Positions 9,116 through 18,534 of a DNA stretch of 64,000 nt are shown here, one piece after another. Source of the stretch: JACVRN01 sp963715565. Its GTDB lineage: Bacteria > Acidobacteriota > Blastocatellia > Pyrinomonadales > Pyrinomonadaceae. The stretch covers positions 6,206,519 through 6,270,518 of the forward strand of contig OY970256.1 in NCBI GenBank assembly GCA_963715565.1, in the 5' to 3' direction. The position numbers were made by a program, and so were the translations under genes. The notes beneath the pieces were generated by a model. The model saw only the letters and a list, made by a program, of their open reading frames with translations. It was not told where the DNA came from and did no database searches. The number at the start of each line of letters is the position of its first letter. Position 1 is the stretch's first letter.

Positions 9116-10021
9116 CTATTTTTGACGGCGCATCTGTCGCGGGCTGGTGCCGAAGCGGCGACGGAAGAGGCGCGCAAACGCGCTCGGATTTTCAAAGCCG
9201 ACGCTCAAGCAGATTTCGAGGATGGAAAGCTCGGGATTTTTAAGAAGCTGTTGCGCTTTTCTGAGACGCCGCTCCGTCAGATAGCTATGCGGCGTCGTGC
9301 GAAACGCCTGGCGAAAGAGACGCAGAAAATAGTGCTCTGAAAGACACGCTTCATGCGCCACACGCGCGAGCGTCAAATGTTCCGCGTAACAGGAATCAAG
9401 AAAATCACGGGCGCGCGTCAGGCGGCGATATAGCTCCACGCGCGTAGAGAGACGAAGGGCCGCTAGACGGCTGACCTCCGCGCAAGATTCCCTGTGAGTG
9501 CATAACAACCCGCGAGCGAGCGCGTGGAATTGCTCGTCGAGCCAGAGCCCCGGTGTGAGCCCCGCGTTTATCCTACGGTGAAGACTGGCTAAAAGCGGCG
9601 AGACAGTTTGGTCGTGACGATTGAGCTTCTGGAAAAACTCTACGGGCTGCCCGCTTTTCATCTCGGGGTCGTCGAGCAGTTTTTCGGCGGGCGTGATGAA
9701 AGGAGTGAGCACCTCTTGGGCGAACCTGTCACGGAAGAAGACGCAGAAGGATTCCACCTCTTCGTCCGATTCGATGTGGCTCGCGTAAAGTTGCTCGTTG
9801 TTCAAAACCAGATACGAGTCTTCATCGACGCTGATGCGTTGCCCTTCGACCTCGTAAGTCTCCTGACCTCTGAGCGTGGTCTTGATGGAGAGCGGAGCGG
9901 TGTGTCTCGTGTAGGCTATGTGACGCGCGCGGGCGATGACGACGACGTTGCTCTGACCGAAATGAGCGTAGTCGGATCTCGCTTCATCATGATTGCTTCC
10001 GGGGAATTGCCTGAGAATCAT
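9116..10021 (-). CDS. AraC-family transcriptional regulator
   Basis: Cytoplasmic DNA-binding regulator of about 301 residues. The N-terminal cupin-like sensor half contains TAPLSIKTTLRGQETYEVEGQRISVDEDSYLVLNNEQ. The C-terminal half carries two helix-turn-helix units (LTLARVAHEACLSEHYFLRLFRQAFRTTP, then ILEICLSVGFENPSAFARLFRRRFGTSPRQMRR), the hallmark of AraC/XylS proteins. I place the start at Met 10021; an in-frame extension to 10090 would be encoded entirely by the palindrome at 10032-10113 and looks artefactual. The ligand is unknown. It may control the neighbouring VOC or membrane-protein gene. Confidence 0.9.
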   Translation of the reverse strand: MILRQFPGSNHDEARSDYAHFGQSNVVVIARARHIAYTRHTAPLSIKTTLRGQETYEVEGQRISVDEDSYLVLNNEQLYASHIESDEEVESFCVFFRDRFAQEVLTPFITPAEKLLDDPEMKSGQPVEFFQKLNRHDQTVSPLLASLHRRINAGLTPGLWLDEQFHALARGLLCTHRESCAEVSRLAALRLSTRVELYRRLTRARDFLDSCYAEHLTLARVAHEACLSEHYFLRLFRQAFRTTPHSYLTERRLRKAQQLLKNPELSILEICLSVGFENPSAFARLFRRRFGTSPRQMRRQK

Positions 10022-10031
10022 ACTGATTTTA

Positions 10032-10113
10032 GATTTCGGAATGCGGATTGCGGATTGAAAAACCAAGAGCTTGATTCTTAAAATCCGCAATCCGAATTCC
10101 GCATTCCGAAATC
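10032..10113. repeat. Family C palindrome, GGATTGCGGATT type
   Basis: Left arm 10032-10056 (GGAATGCGGATTGCGGATT), loop of about 25 bases, right arm 10081-10113 (AATCCGCAATCCGAATTCC). It fills the gap between the AraC start and the stop codon of the next minus-strand gene, which lies 2 bases away. Confidence 0.9.
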
Positions 10114-10114
10114 G

Positions 10115-10564
10115 TTACGACTGCGGCTTGAAATAAAGGACGAGCCCTGCGCCGAGCGCGGCCAGCACAAAGCCCACGTAGAGCAGAGGATTGGGCGCGG
10201 TCTTGGGCGGGTGCAGCCAGAGCGAAAAGAGCACGTTGACGAGCGGCGCGCCCGCAAAGACGAGCGGCATCACGTAAGTCGGAAGCCCGCCGTACCTGAA
10301 AGCGAAGATGATGCAGATGGCCCCGAGCGCGCCCAAAGCGCCGCCCATCAGCGCCGACACAGAGCCTTTCATAGTGAACCCGTTCAGCTCGCCCTGTGAG
10401 CCGAGACCTATGAGGGGCACGATGACGCCTATCAGAAAGTAAGCCGCGCCGACGCACAAGAGAGCGCGCATGGGACTCCCGAGCGCGACCTGTCCTTTAT
10501 GAAGTACGGGCCCGTACAACCCCCACGAAAGCGCCGCCAGCAAAGCGAAGATAATCCATACCAT
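10115..10564 (-). CDS. Small multispanning membrane protein (possibly DMT/EamA-like)
   Basis: 149 residues with about five hydrophobic helices (IIFALLAALSWGLYGPVL, ALLCVGAAYFLIGVIVPLIG, ALMGGALGALGAICIIFAF, YVMPLVFAGAPLVNVLFSL, LLYVGFVLAALGAGLVLYF). The opening ALSWGLYGPVLHKGQ and the Gly/Ala-rich helices resemble half of a drug/metabolite transporter, about the length of a five-helix half-unit. I do not recognise a specific family. It lies between two palindromes upstream of the AraC gene, on the same strand. It could be a transporter subunit or an unassigned membrane protein. Confidence 0.75.
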   Translation of the reverse strand: MVWIIFALLAALSWGLYGPVLHKGQVALGSPMRALLCVGAAYFLIGVIVPLIGLGSQGELNGFTMKGSVSALMGGALGALGAICIIFAFRYGGLPTYVMPLVFAGAPLVNVLFSLWLHPPKTAPNPLLYVGFVLAALGAGLVLYFKPQS

Positions 10565-10573
10565 TAGAGACCT

Positions 10574-10645
10574 CGTGAATCGTAAATCGTAAATCGTAAA
10601 TAGAAAAGACCGTTCGTCTATTTACGATTTACGATTCACGATTTA
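10574..10645. repeat. Family C palindrome, CGTAAAT type
   Basis: Left arm of tandem CGTAAAT units (10574-10603), right arm ATTTACGATTTACG units (10618-10645). The right end abuts the stop codon of the minus-strand TonB receptor (10646). Confidence 0.92.
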
Positions 10646-13600
10646 CTAAAATGTAACTTTCAGCCCGAGCTGAATCTGCCTGGAAGACGTGACGGTCGTG
10701 CGTATCAGTCCGAAGGTCGAGACAGGCTGCTCGTTGTCGGCAGCGCCCGTGAAGGCCGTCAAAAGCGGCGGCCCGAAATTCGTCCGGTTGAAGACGTTGA
10801 AGACCTCCATGCGCAATTGTATGTTGGTGTTCTCGCCAAGACGCGACCAGCGCGTATTTTTGACGAGCGCCATGTCAAAGGTCTTCAGGTCCGGTCCAAT
10901 CAGAGCGCCGCGCCCGACGTTGCCGAGCGTGCCCGCAGGCTGCAAGACAAACGCCGCCGGATTAAAGTAGCTGTTCGGATTGCCCGTCACAGCCGTCTCG
11001 TGCGTAAAGCCATCGGCAAAGCTCGGGCGGTCCTGGCCTATGCCGGGGCCTAAGGAAGGCGACCACTGCGAGCGCGAGCGATTGCGTTGCACAAACACGG
11101 TCAGCGGATTGCCGCTCCGCATCTGGCCTATGCCCGTCAATTCCCAACCGTCCAGAATCTTACCCGCCGCGCCTTTCATCCCACGCGCAAACGGTATCTC
11201 CCAGATAAAATTCATGACCCAGTTGTGCTTGGCGTGATAATCCGCGAGACCCTTGTTGTACTGAAGACCGAAGGGCTCAGGGTAAGCGGAGGTCGTCGCG
11301 TTGGTCGCGTCGGAGAAGAAGGTAGAAGCCTGCGTCGTATCAATGTTGCGCGAGAGCGTGTAGCTTGATTGGAAACTAAAGCCGCGACTCCAACGCTTTC
11401 TCACTTCGAGGATGAAAGCGTTATACCATGAATTTCCGTCCGAGCTTTTCAGCTCGATAGCCGTAAACGCTGTGTTCGGGCGCAACTGTCCAACAGGCCA
11501 GAACACAGTTCCGTCCGCGCGAAGCTGCGGCGTAGGCACGTTGACGTCACCGCTTCTCAAAAGATGAATCCCGCGCGAGCCCGCGTATCCGGCGGTGATG
11601 ATGGTGTCGAACCAAAGCTCTCGCTGCACGTTCAGATTCCAGACCTGCACGTAAGGATTATCGAGATTGAACTGCACCGGACGCACGGAGATTGAGCCTG
11701 CGAACGAAGGGACTGGAAACGTAGGGTTGTTGACCACGGGGCGCGGCGTGGCGGGCGGATTCGTCACCGTCACAATCAGGTTCTGCTGGTTGTTCGTGTT
11801 GAAGTAGACGCCGTAGCCGCCGCGCACGCTCGTACGCCCGTCGCCAAACACGTCCCACGCGAACCCGACGCGCGGAGAAATATTTTTGTAAGTCGGATTT
11901 TCATAAAGCGGCCCGACCGTGGGCGCAGGCGCGAGCAAATCCGGCAGCGACGAATCACGCCCGTTCGTATCCAACGGCATGGTCGAAAACTCGTAGCGGA
12001 GTCCCAGATTCAAACTCAGACGCGGCGTCACGCGCCATGTGTCCTGCGCGTAAAAGCCAAAGAGCGTAAAGCGCCAGTGGCGGTCGAATGCTCCTTCGGG
12101 CGTCAAGCCAATGAAGCGCTGCGGGCGGTTCAAGAGAAAATCGCGCAGGCCCGGAAAGGTAAAAATGCCGAGGCTAAAGGTCGGATTGTACATGTTGTCG
12201 CGATAGTGCTCTGCGAGCGCGCCCGCTTTAATCAGATGGTTGCCGCGACTGTGCACCATCGCGTACTCGAAGTTGTAGACATTCTGCGTCAAACGTAGAT
12301 TGACGGAAGACTGCGGGCCGAAGCGCGGGACGCCGCCGATGTCTATAGCGCCGATCATCGTGCGACCGGGCACGAAGGGCTGCAAGTTCTGCGAGACGTT
12401 GGCTTCGACATCCTGTCCTATGCGCGTGCGGCTGTAGCCTATGCGGAACGTGTTGACCGTGCGCGAAGAATAAGCCTGACGATATTCGCCCGTGAAGAAC
12501 TGGTTGCGCGACAGGAACGTTCGCGGGAATTGCGGAAAGTCTGTCGGCAACAATTGGTCCGCGTCGTCAATCGTGTAACGCGCAAAGAACTGGTCGCGCT
12601 CGTTGCGGTTGTAATCGATTTTGAACTGCCCGAAATTTTGATCCAGCTTCTGGTTAAAGCCGAAGCTGTATTGCGCCAGCCCGCCGCCGAGATTAGCGCC
12701 GTTCGCGCGCGGGAACTCGTTCAGGTAAGGCTGAATCAAGGGGCTCACGGTGACGTTGCCGCCGGGAATAATTCCGAGCCGCGCGTTGTCGTCCGGCACG
12801 ACCGTCGAGATGGTGCGCCCAAGATTTTCTCTTAAGCCTTCATAGCCCATGAAGAAAAAGACCTTGTCTCTTTTAATCGGGCCGCCTAGAGAGAAGCCGA
12901 ACTGGTTGCGCTTGAATTCAGGCTTGCGCAGCCCGTCAAAGAAATTGCGCGCGTCCAGATTGTCGTTGCGATGAAAGTAAAAGAGGCTTCCCTGAAAAGT
13001 GTTCGAGCCGGACTTGCTGATGATGTTGATTTGACCGCCGGAGTTGCGCCCGTACTCCGCCGAGTAGGAATTGGTCTCGACGCGAAACTCACGGATAGTC
13101 TCAAGCCCGAGCGCGGTCGAGGCGGCGCTCCCCGCAGGTCCGTTGGTAATATCGTTCTGCGGCGTGCCGTCCAGAAGATAAACGTTCGAGCGCGGATCTT
13201 GCCCGTTGATGCTCATGGCGAGGCCGTGTGCGACGACAGAGCCGCCGTCGCGATTCGGGAAGGGAATCACACCCGGCTGAAGCAAGGCGAGGTCTGTGTA
13301 GTTTCTGCCATTCAAGGGCAGCTCGCGTATAGCGCGCTCGCCGACCAGATAGCTCAGCTCCTGCGATTGCGTGTTGACGAGCGCCTCGCCGCCCGTGACC
13401 TCAATCGTATTAACTATGCCCGCCACCTGCATCAAGAGGCTGATGGAGAGCGTTTCACCGACCGTCAGATTTACATCTTTATGGATTAATTTCTCAAAAC
13501 CCGACAGCTCGGCTGTGATTTCGTACGCGCCCACGGGTAATCCCGGAAACACAAACCGGCCTTCGTCCGTACTTACAGTTGTCCGCGCAAGTCCGGTATC

Positions 13601-13777
13601 GATCTGGCGCGCCGTGAGCTTTGCTCCGACCAGTAATGCGCCGCTGGTGTCCTTCACATCGCCGGTCAGTGTGCTGGTAGTGGATTGCGCTCCTGCGAGC
13701 GTGACGAACGAGAGCAGAAAAGTTATGGTGATGATGGTTTGAGCGAGCGTGCGCAATTGATTTTGAAGATGATGCAT
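10646..13777 (-). CDS. TonB-dependent receptor with carboxypeptidase-regulatory-like domain
   Basis: Outer-membrane receptor of about 1043 residues. A signal peptide (TIITITFLLSFVTLAGA) is followed by an N-terminal Ig-like carboxypeptidase-regulatory domain (TLTGDVKDTSGALLVGAKLTAR...GAYEITAELSGF), a plug region (ELPLNGRNYTDLALLQPGV, NVYLLDGTPQNDITNG) and a long beta-barrel ending in aromatic F (QIQLGLKVTF). This architecture is the Oar-like family abundant in Acidobacteria, used for uptake of large or complex substrates. Start: Met 13777 is preferred, with GGAG 15 bases upstream; a TTG at 13798 is an alternative. It is divergent from a second receptor across 250 bases. Confidence 0.93.
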   Translation of the reverse strand: MHHLQNQLRTLAQTIITITFLLSFVTLAGAQSTTSTLTGDVKDTSGALLVGAKLTARQIDTGLARTTVSTDEGRFVFPGLPVGAYEITAELSGFEKLIHKDVNLTVGETLSISLLMQVAGIVNTIEVTGGEALVNTQSQELSYLVGERAIRELPLNGRNYTDLALLQPGVIPFPNRDGGSVVAHGLAMSINGQDPRSNVYLLDGTPQNDITNGPAGSAASTALGLETIREFRVETNSYSAEYGRNSGGQINIISKSGSNTFQGSLFYFHRNDNLDARNFFDGLRKPEFKRNQFGFSLGGPIKRDKVFFFMGYEGLRENLGRTISTVVPDDNARLGIIPGGNVTVSPLIQPYLNEFPRANGANLGGGLAQYSFGFNQKLDQNFGQFKIDYNRNERDQFFARYTIDDADQLLPTDFPQFPRTFLSRNQFFTGEYRQAYSSRTVNTFRIGYSRTRIGQDVEANVSQNLQPFVPGRTMIGAIDIGGVPRFGPQSSVNLRLTQNVYNFEYAMVHSRGNHLIKAGALAEHYRDNMYNPTFSLGIFTFPGLRDFLLNRPQRFIGLTPEGAFDRHWRFTLFGFYAQDTWRVTPRLSLNLGLRYEFSTMPLDTNGRDSSLPDLLAPAPTVGPLYENPTYKNISPRVGFAWDVFGDGRTSVRGGYGVYFNTNNQQNLIVTVTNPPATPRPVVNNPTFPVPSFAGSISVRPVQFNLDNPYVQVWNLNVQRELWFDTIITAGYAGSRGIHLLRSGDVNVPTPQLRADGTVFWPVGQLRPNTAFTAIELKSSDGNSWYNAFILEVRKRWSRGFSFQSSYTLSRNIDTTQASTFFSDATNATTSAYPEPFGLQYNKGLADYHAKHNWVMNFIWEIPFARGMKGAAGKILDGWELTGIGQMRSGNPLTVFVQRNRSRSQWSPSLGPGIGQDRPSFADGFTHETAVTGNPNSYFNPAAFVLQPAGTLGNVGRGALIGPDLKTFDMALVKNTRWSRLGENTNIQLRMEVFNVFNRTNFGPPLLTAFTGAADNEQPVSTFGLIRTTVTSSRQIQLGLKVTF

Positions 13778-13870
13778 AATTGTTTTTGATTGCTCCAACG
13801 GACCTTAAGCGGGCCACAGCTTTATACTCGGCATTCTAGCAATTAGTTTCAGGTTTTAATAGAAGGTTGC

Positions 13871-13895
13871 CTCGCTCAAACACAGATTGAGCGAG
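13871..13895. promoter_or_regulatory. Inverted repeat between divergent TonB receptor genes
   Basis: CTCGCTCAA and TTGAGCGAG form a perfect 9-bp inverted repeat with a 7-base spacer. It lies just upstream of shared motif copy 2, between two divergent receptor genes. It could be an operator; nothing here identifies the regulator. Confidence 0.35.
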
Positions 13896-13907
13896 AGATT
13901 GGCCCTC

Positions 13908-13953
13908 TTTTTACAGTTTTTTTACAACGTGCGGCAGCGATGGCTGTCATAAT
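13908..13953 (+). promoter_or_regulatory. Shared bipartite motif, copy 2
   Basis: TTTTTAC at 13908 and TTTTTACAAC at 13919 (11 bp apart), 18 bases, TCATAAT at 13947-13953, 74 bases before the second TonB receptor start. Confidence 0.5.
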
Positions 13954-14027
13954 ACGGCGCTCGGTCTATTGTTTAACGTCGCCGTCTGTCGAGAGCCACA
14001 CCGAAAAGGTTAAGGAGAACTCGAACC

Positions 14028-17000
14028 TTGAAGTCTGTAGCTTCATTACTCTTCGTCCTTTCTATTCTCTTGTTTCCGGCTCCGTCCAACGCGCAAACCT
14101 CTCGCGCCTCGCTCAGAGGCCGCGTGACCAACGCGACCGGAGCGGAAATCCCCGGAGCGCAAATCCGGCTCACACACATCGACACAAATGAAATGCGCGA
14201 AGCGGCGGCGACCGCCGACGGCGAGTTCACGCTCTCGCAATTGCCGCCCGGCGCGTATCGTCTGGAAGTTGAATCAACGGGCTACGGAAAATACGCGAAG
14301 CAGTTTGAGCTGCAAGTCAACCAGATTCAAAGACTCGACGTGGTGCTCGAAGTCGGGCCGCTGCCGGTGGAAGTCGTTGACGTCTCGGACAACCTTCCGC
14401 CCATCAAGAAGGATTCGGCGGCGCAAGGCACGGTGATAGAGAATCGGCAGGTCGTGGGCCTGCCGCTCGACGGGCGAAACTTTTATGAATTGAGTCTGCT
14501 TGTGCCGGGTGCTGTGCCCGCCGCGCCGGGTTCCGCCGGAAGCGTGCGCGGCGACTTCGCCTTTAGCGTCAACGGCGCGCGCGAAGACTCCAACAACTTT
14601 TTGCTCGACGGCGTCTACAACGTAGACCCCAAGCTCAACACCTTCGGCGTCCGCCCCTCTGTCGATGCTATACGCGAATTTGAGATGCTGACCTCGACCT
14701 ACGACGCTTCGTTCGGGCGCAACCCCGGCGCGCAGGTCAACGTCGTGCTCAAGACCGGGTCGAACATGTTCAAAGGAAGCGTCTACGAGTTTTTCCGCAA
14801 CGGCGCTCTGGACGCGCGCAACTTCTTTGCTCCCGGCGACGAGCCCGCGCCCAAGTACCAGCGCAACCAGTTTGGCTTCTCTCTCGGCGGACCAATCAGG
14901 CGCGACCGCCTCTTCTTCTTTGTGGACTACGAAGGCACGCGCGCACGCGAAGGCATCACGCGCATCACAAATGTTCCGACAGAGGCCGAGCGCGCGGGCG
15001 ACTTTTCGCAAAGCTTCCTACCCGCGCCCGTTGACCCTTTATCGCGCCTGCCCTTTCCGGGAAATCGCGTCCCCGACATTGCCATCAACCCTATAGGGCG
15101 CGCGATTGCTAATCTCTATCCACTGCCGAACCGCGCAGACCCCATTCAGAATTTCGTCTCCTCCCCAACACAGCGCGACCGCAACGACACGTTCGATGTC
15201 CGTGTGGACTACCTGTTGACGAATAATTCGAGCATGATTTTCCGCTACAGCTTCGGCGACCGCGATCTCTTCGAGCCTTTTACGGGCACGACCTTTTCAC
15301 TTGTGCCCGGTTACGGCGCAACCATCCCGCGCCGCAGCCAGAACCTGATGCTGAGCGAAACGCACATCTTCAGTCCGGTCTTCATGAATGACCTGCGCCT
15401 TGCTTATAACCGCGTCGCCTCTGCTGTGATTCAGGAGAACGCAGGGACAAGCATCAACCGTCAGGTCGGCTTGCCGGAGCTGTCGAACAATCCGCGAGAT
15501 TTCGGTCTGAGCTTTATCTCCGTGACGGGCTTTTCGCCGCTCGGGCAGGAAGGCAACAACCCGCAATCGAGCGTGACGAATACTTATCAGGTGCTCGACA
15601 CGGCGACTTACGCGCGCGGGACGCACATGCTGAATTTCGGCGTTGACCTGCGCTTCGTACAGCAGAACGCTTTCCGCGATGTACAGTCGCGCGGCTTTCT
15701 GACCTTCTCCAATAGCGCAGGCATTACGAATAACGCGCTCGCAGACCTGCTTCTGGGCTTCCCGCTCCTGACGGGCGGCGCGCGTCTCGACAACGCGCAA
15801 CACCTTCGCACCAATAGCTACAACTTCTTCATCAACGATAGCTGGCGCATAAGCCCTCGCTTTACACTGAACGCGGGGCTTCGTTACGAGTACAACTCGC
15901 CGCCCGTTGATGCCGAAGACCGCGCCAACGTTTACGACGCCGCGACTCAATCGCTTGTTCCGGTCGGGACGGGCGGTGTCCCGCGAAGCGGCTCTGAAGC
16001 GGACAAAAATAATTTCGCGCCGCGCGTAGGATTCGCGTGGACCTTGGGCGATGAAGGCAAGACTGTCGTGCGCGCGGGCTACGGTATTTATTATGACCAG
16101 TCGGCGCTCGCTCCCGGCGAAGCTCTTTACTTCAACGCGCCCTATTTTGATTTCAATCTCTATTTCCCGCTCGGGCCTGCGTTTCCGCTCACGGTCAACA
16201 ATCCGTTCCCTAGCTTCTTCCCGTTCCCTCTGCCCGATTCGGCGCTTGCTATCCAGCGCGACCTGCGCACGGCCTACATGCAGCACTGGAGCCTGAGCTT
16301 CCAGCAGGAATTGGGCGGCAGCCGCGTGCTTGAGGTTTCTTACGTCGGCTCCAAAGGGACAAAGCTTCTGGCCGCGCGCGACATCAATCAGGGAATCCCG
16401 AACGCGTTTCAGTTGCCGTTTCCCATTCGGCCCGTGCCGCAATTCGACGACATCAACATTCTGGAATCACGCGCCAACTCAAACTACAACAGCCTGCAAG
16501 TTCGTCTTCAGCAGCGACTGGACTTTGGCCTCTCATTGCTTGCGGCCTACACTTGGTCGAAATCAATCGACGATGCATCGAACTTTTTCACCAGCTCCGG
16601 CGACCCGAACTTCCCGCAGAACAGTCTGGACCTGAGCGCCGAGCGCGGCCTGTCGAACTTCGACGTTCGTCATCGCCTGTCGGTCAGCTACAACTACGAC
16701 CTGCCGTTTGGGAAGGGCCGCGAATACTTAAATGACGAGGGCTGGATTTCCACGGTCCTGAGCGGCTGGCAGGCGAACGGCATCGTCACCTTGCAGACGG
16801 GCCGTCCCTTCACAGTTGCGCTTGTGCAGGAGCTTGACCGTAGCGGCACGGGACGTTCTTCTCTGGGCTTTGGTGCGAATGATCGCCCGAACATCGTCGG
16901 TATAGCGCCCGTTTCAAATCCGACGCCCGCGCGTTGGTTCAACACGGCGGCGTTCGCGCTTCAGCCCCTTGGAACTTTCGGCAACGCGGGTCGAAACATT

Positions 17001-17219
17001 CTGACGGGGCCGGGCTATCAAAACGTCAACGCCTCGCTCGTGAAGAACACGTGGCTGACGGAGCGTTATAACCTGCAATTTCGCGCGGAAGTTTTTAATC
17101 TCTTCAATCATCCGAACTTTAACTTGCCGGACAACTTCTTCGGCTCGCCGACCTTTGGCCGCATACTGTCTGCGCGCGACCCGCGCCACATACAGTTCGG
17201 CATGAAGCTGCTCTTTTAA
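14028..17219 (+). CDS. TonB-dependent receptor with carboxypeptidase-regulatory-like domain
   Basis: 1063-residue outer-membrane receptor of the same architecture as the divergent one. It has a signal peptide ending PAPSNAQ, a carboxypeptidase-regulatory-like domain (LRGRVTNATGAEIPGAQIRLTH...GAYRLEVESTGYGKY), a plug with GLPLDGRNFYELSLLVPGAV and NFLLDGVYNVDPKLN, and a barrel ending HIQFGMKLLF. The start is a TTG, supported by AAGGAG 10 bases upstream. The next gene, a propeller protein, begins 22 bases after the stop, so receptor and propeller are likely one transcript. The substrate is unknown. Confidence 0.94.
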   Translation: MKSVASLLFVLSILLFPAPSNAQTSRASLRGRVTNATGAEIPGAQIRLTHIDTNEMREAAATADGEFTLSQLPPGAYRLEVESTGYGKYAKQFELQVNQIQRLDVVLEVGPLPVEVVDVSDNLPPIKKDSAAQGTVIENRQVVGLPLDGRNFYELSLLVPGAVPAAPGSAGSVRGDFAFSVNGAREDSNNFLLDGVYNVDPKLNTFGVRPSVDAIREFEMLTSTYDASFGRNPGAQVNVVLKTGSNMFKGSVYEFFRNGALDARNFFAPGDEPAPKYQRNQFGFSLGGPIRRDRLFFFVDYEGTRAREGITRITNVPTEAERAGDFSQSFLPAPVDPLSRLPFPGNRVPDIAINPIGRAIANLYPLPNRADPIQNFVSSPTQRDRNDTFDVRVDYLLTNNSSMIFRYSFGDRDLFEPFTGTTFSLVPGYGATIPRRSQNLMLSETHIFSPVFMNDLRLAYNRVASAVIQENAGTSINRQVGLPELSNNPRDFGLSFISVTGFSPLGQEGNNPQSSVTNTYQVLDTATYARGTHMLNFGVDLRFVQQNAFRDVQSRGFLTFSNSAGITNNALADLLLGFPLLTGGARLDNAQHLRTNSYNFFINDSWRISPRFTLNAGLRYEYNSPPVDAEDRANVYDAATQSLVPVGTGGVPRSGSEADKNNFAPRVGFAWTLGDEGKTVVRAGYGIYYDQSALAPGEALYFNAPYFDFNLYFPLGPAFPLTVNNPFPSFFPFPLPDSALAIQRDLRTAYMQHWSLSFQQELGGSRVLEVSYVGSKGTKLLAARDINQGIPNAFQLPFPIRPVPQFDDINILESRANSNYNSLQVRLQQRLDFGLSLLAAYTWSKSIDDASNFFTSSGDPNFPQNSLDLSAERGLSNFDVRHRLSVSYNYDLPFGKGREYLNDEGWISTVLSGWQANGIVTLQTGRPFTVALVQELDRSGTGRSSLGFGANDRPNIVGIAPVSNPTPARWFNTAAFALQPLGTFGNAGRNILTGPGYQNVNASLVKNTWLTERYNLQFRAEVFNLFNHPNFNLPDNFFGSPTFGRILSARDPRHIQFGMKLLF

Positions 17220-17241
17220 TTTTTCGAGGAGACCGGGAGGA

Positions 17242-18492
17242 GTGAAAGTTTTGAACAAGCACATCGGGATTTTGTTGCTCGTCGCGAGCCTGCTCGCTCC
17301 TTTGACAGCGCTCGCGGCGAATAGCGATTGGCCGCAGTGGCGCGGGCCACGACGCGACGGCTCTGTAACAGACTTTACAGCGCCCGCCGCGTGGCCCAAG
17401 GCTTTGAAAGAGCAGTGGAAGGTGACGGTCGGCGTGGGTCATTCGTCGCCGCTTCTGGTTGGCGACCGCGTCTATGTTTTCGCGCGGCAGGGCGAAGAAG
17501 AAGTCTTGCTCTCTTTGGACGCGGCCACCGGAAAAGAGATCTGGCGCGCGGGCCAGCAGGCTGTGCCTTACGAGATGAACCCGGCGGCGCTCGGCCACGG
17601 CAAGGGGCCAAAGTCAACGCCCGTCTACGCGGGCGGCAAGATTTATACCTTGGGCATCACGGGCATTCTTTCCGCTCACGACGCGAAGACGGGCCGCATC
17701 GTCTGGCGCAAAGAGTTTTCCAAAGAGTACCCGGCGACTTCGCCGCTTTACGGCACGGCCATGTCGCCTGTAGTCGAGGGCGGTCTCGTCATCGCACACG
17801 TCGGCGGTCAGGACAAGGGCGCGCTCACTGCGTTTGACGCCGCGACGGGTCAGGTCAAATGGGCTTACAACGCGGACGGGCCTGCTTATTCGTCACCGAT
17901 TGTCGTCACGCTCGCGGGCGTGCGTCAGGTCGTCACCTTCACGCAGCGAGACTTCGTAGGAATCAACGTCGCTAACGGAAAGCTCTTGTGGAAGCTCCCT
18001 GCCAAATCCGCTTACGACACGAACTCCGTCACGGCCATCAACTACAAAGACACGCTGATTTTCTCAAGGGAGGATCAGGGCATCACGGCCATACGCCTGA
18101 CAAAGCGCGGCGAGGAAATGACGGCGCAGGAAGTCTGGAACAATCGCGAGAACGAGCTATACATGAACTCGCCCGTCCTCGAAGGTAATCAACTGATCGG
18201 CCTCTCCATACGTAAGAAGGGGCAGTTCTTTGCGATTGACGCGGAGACTGGAAAAACTTTGTGGCAAAGCGCCGGGCGCATGGGCGAGAACGCGGCGATT
18301 CTCAACGCCGGAAAGGTTCTCTTGCTCCTGACGAACGAGGCCAAGCTCGTCGTGCTCGGCCCGAGCGCAACTGAGTATAAGCCCCTCGCGGAATACACGG
18401 TCGCGCAGAGCCCGACGTGGGCGCATCCAGTCGCGGCGGGCAATCGCATTCTGGTCAAAGACGAAACGACCCTCGCCGCGTTATCGTTTTGA
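17242..18492 (+). CDS. Secreted PQQ-like beta-propeller protein, paralog 2
   Basis: 416 residues. Signal peptide (IGILLLVASLLAPLTALAA), then NSDWPQWRGPRRDGSVTDF, the family opening. Blades carry LDAATGKEIWRAG, DAKTGRIVWRKE, DAATGQVKWAY and DAETGKTLWQS. Unlike paralog 1 it lacks the CIGK tail and ends DETTLAALSF. The GTG start at 17242 is supported by CGAGGAG 10 bases upstream; a TTG at 17251 is possible. It directly follows the TonB receptor, suggesting joint envelope function, and precedes the dioxygenase gene by 42 bases. Confidence 0.9.
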   Translation: MKVLNKHIGILLLVASLLAPLTALAANSDWPQWRGPRRDGSVTDFTAPAAWPKALKEQWKVTVGVGHSSPLLVGDRVYVFARQGEEEVLLSLDAATGKEIWRAGQQAVPYEMNPAALGHGKGPKSTPVYAGGKIYTLGITGILSAHDAKTGRIVWRKEFSKEYPATSPLYGTAMSPVVEGGLVIAHVGGQDKGALTAFDAATGQVKWAYNADGPAYSSPIVVTLAGVRQVVTFTQRDFVGINVANGKLLWKLPAKSAYDTNSVTAINYKDTLIFSREDQGITAIRLTKRGEEMTAQEVWNNRENELYMNSPVLEGNQLIGLSIRKKGQFFAIDAETGKTLWQSAGRMGENAAILNAGKVLLLLTNEAKLVVLGPSATEYKPLAEYTVAQSPTWAHPVAAGNRILVKDETTLAALSF

Positions 18493-18534
18493 GTTTCAAG
18501 CGCGAGCGGAAATTTCGCGTGAAGGAGTAGAGCG

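Noticed and set aside
15297..16442. Minus-strand 381-residue frame opposite the second TonB receptor
   Set aside because: Antisense shadow of a beta-barrel with clear plug and barrel motifs; no domain of its own.
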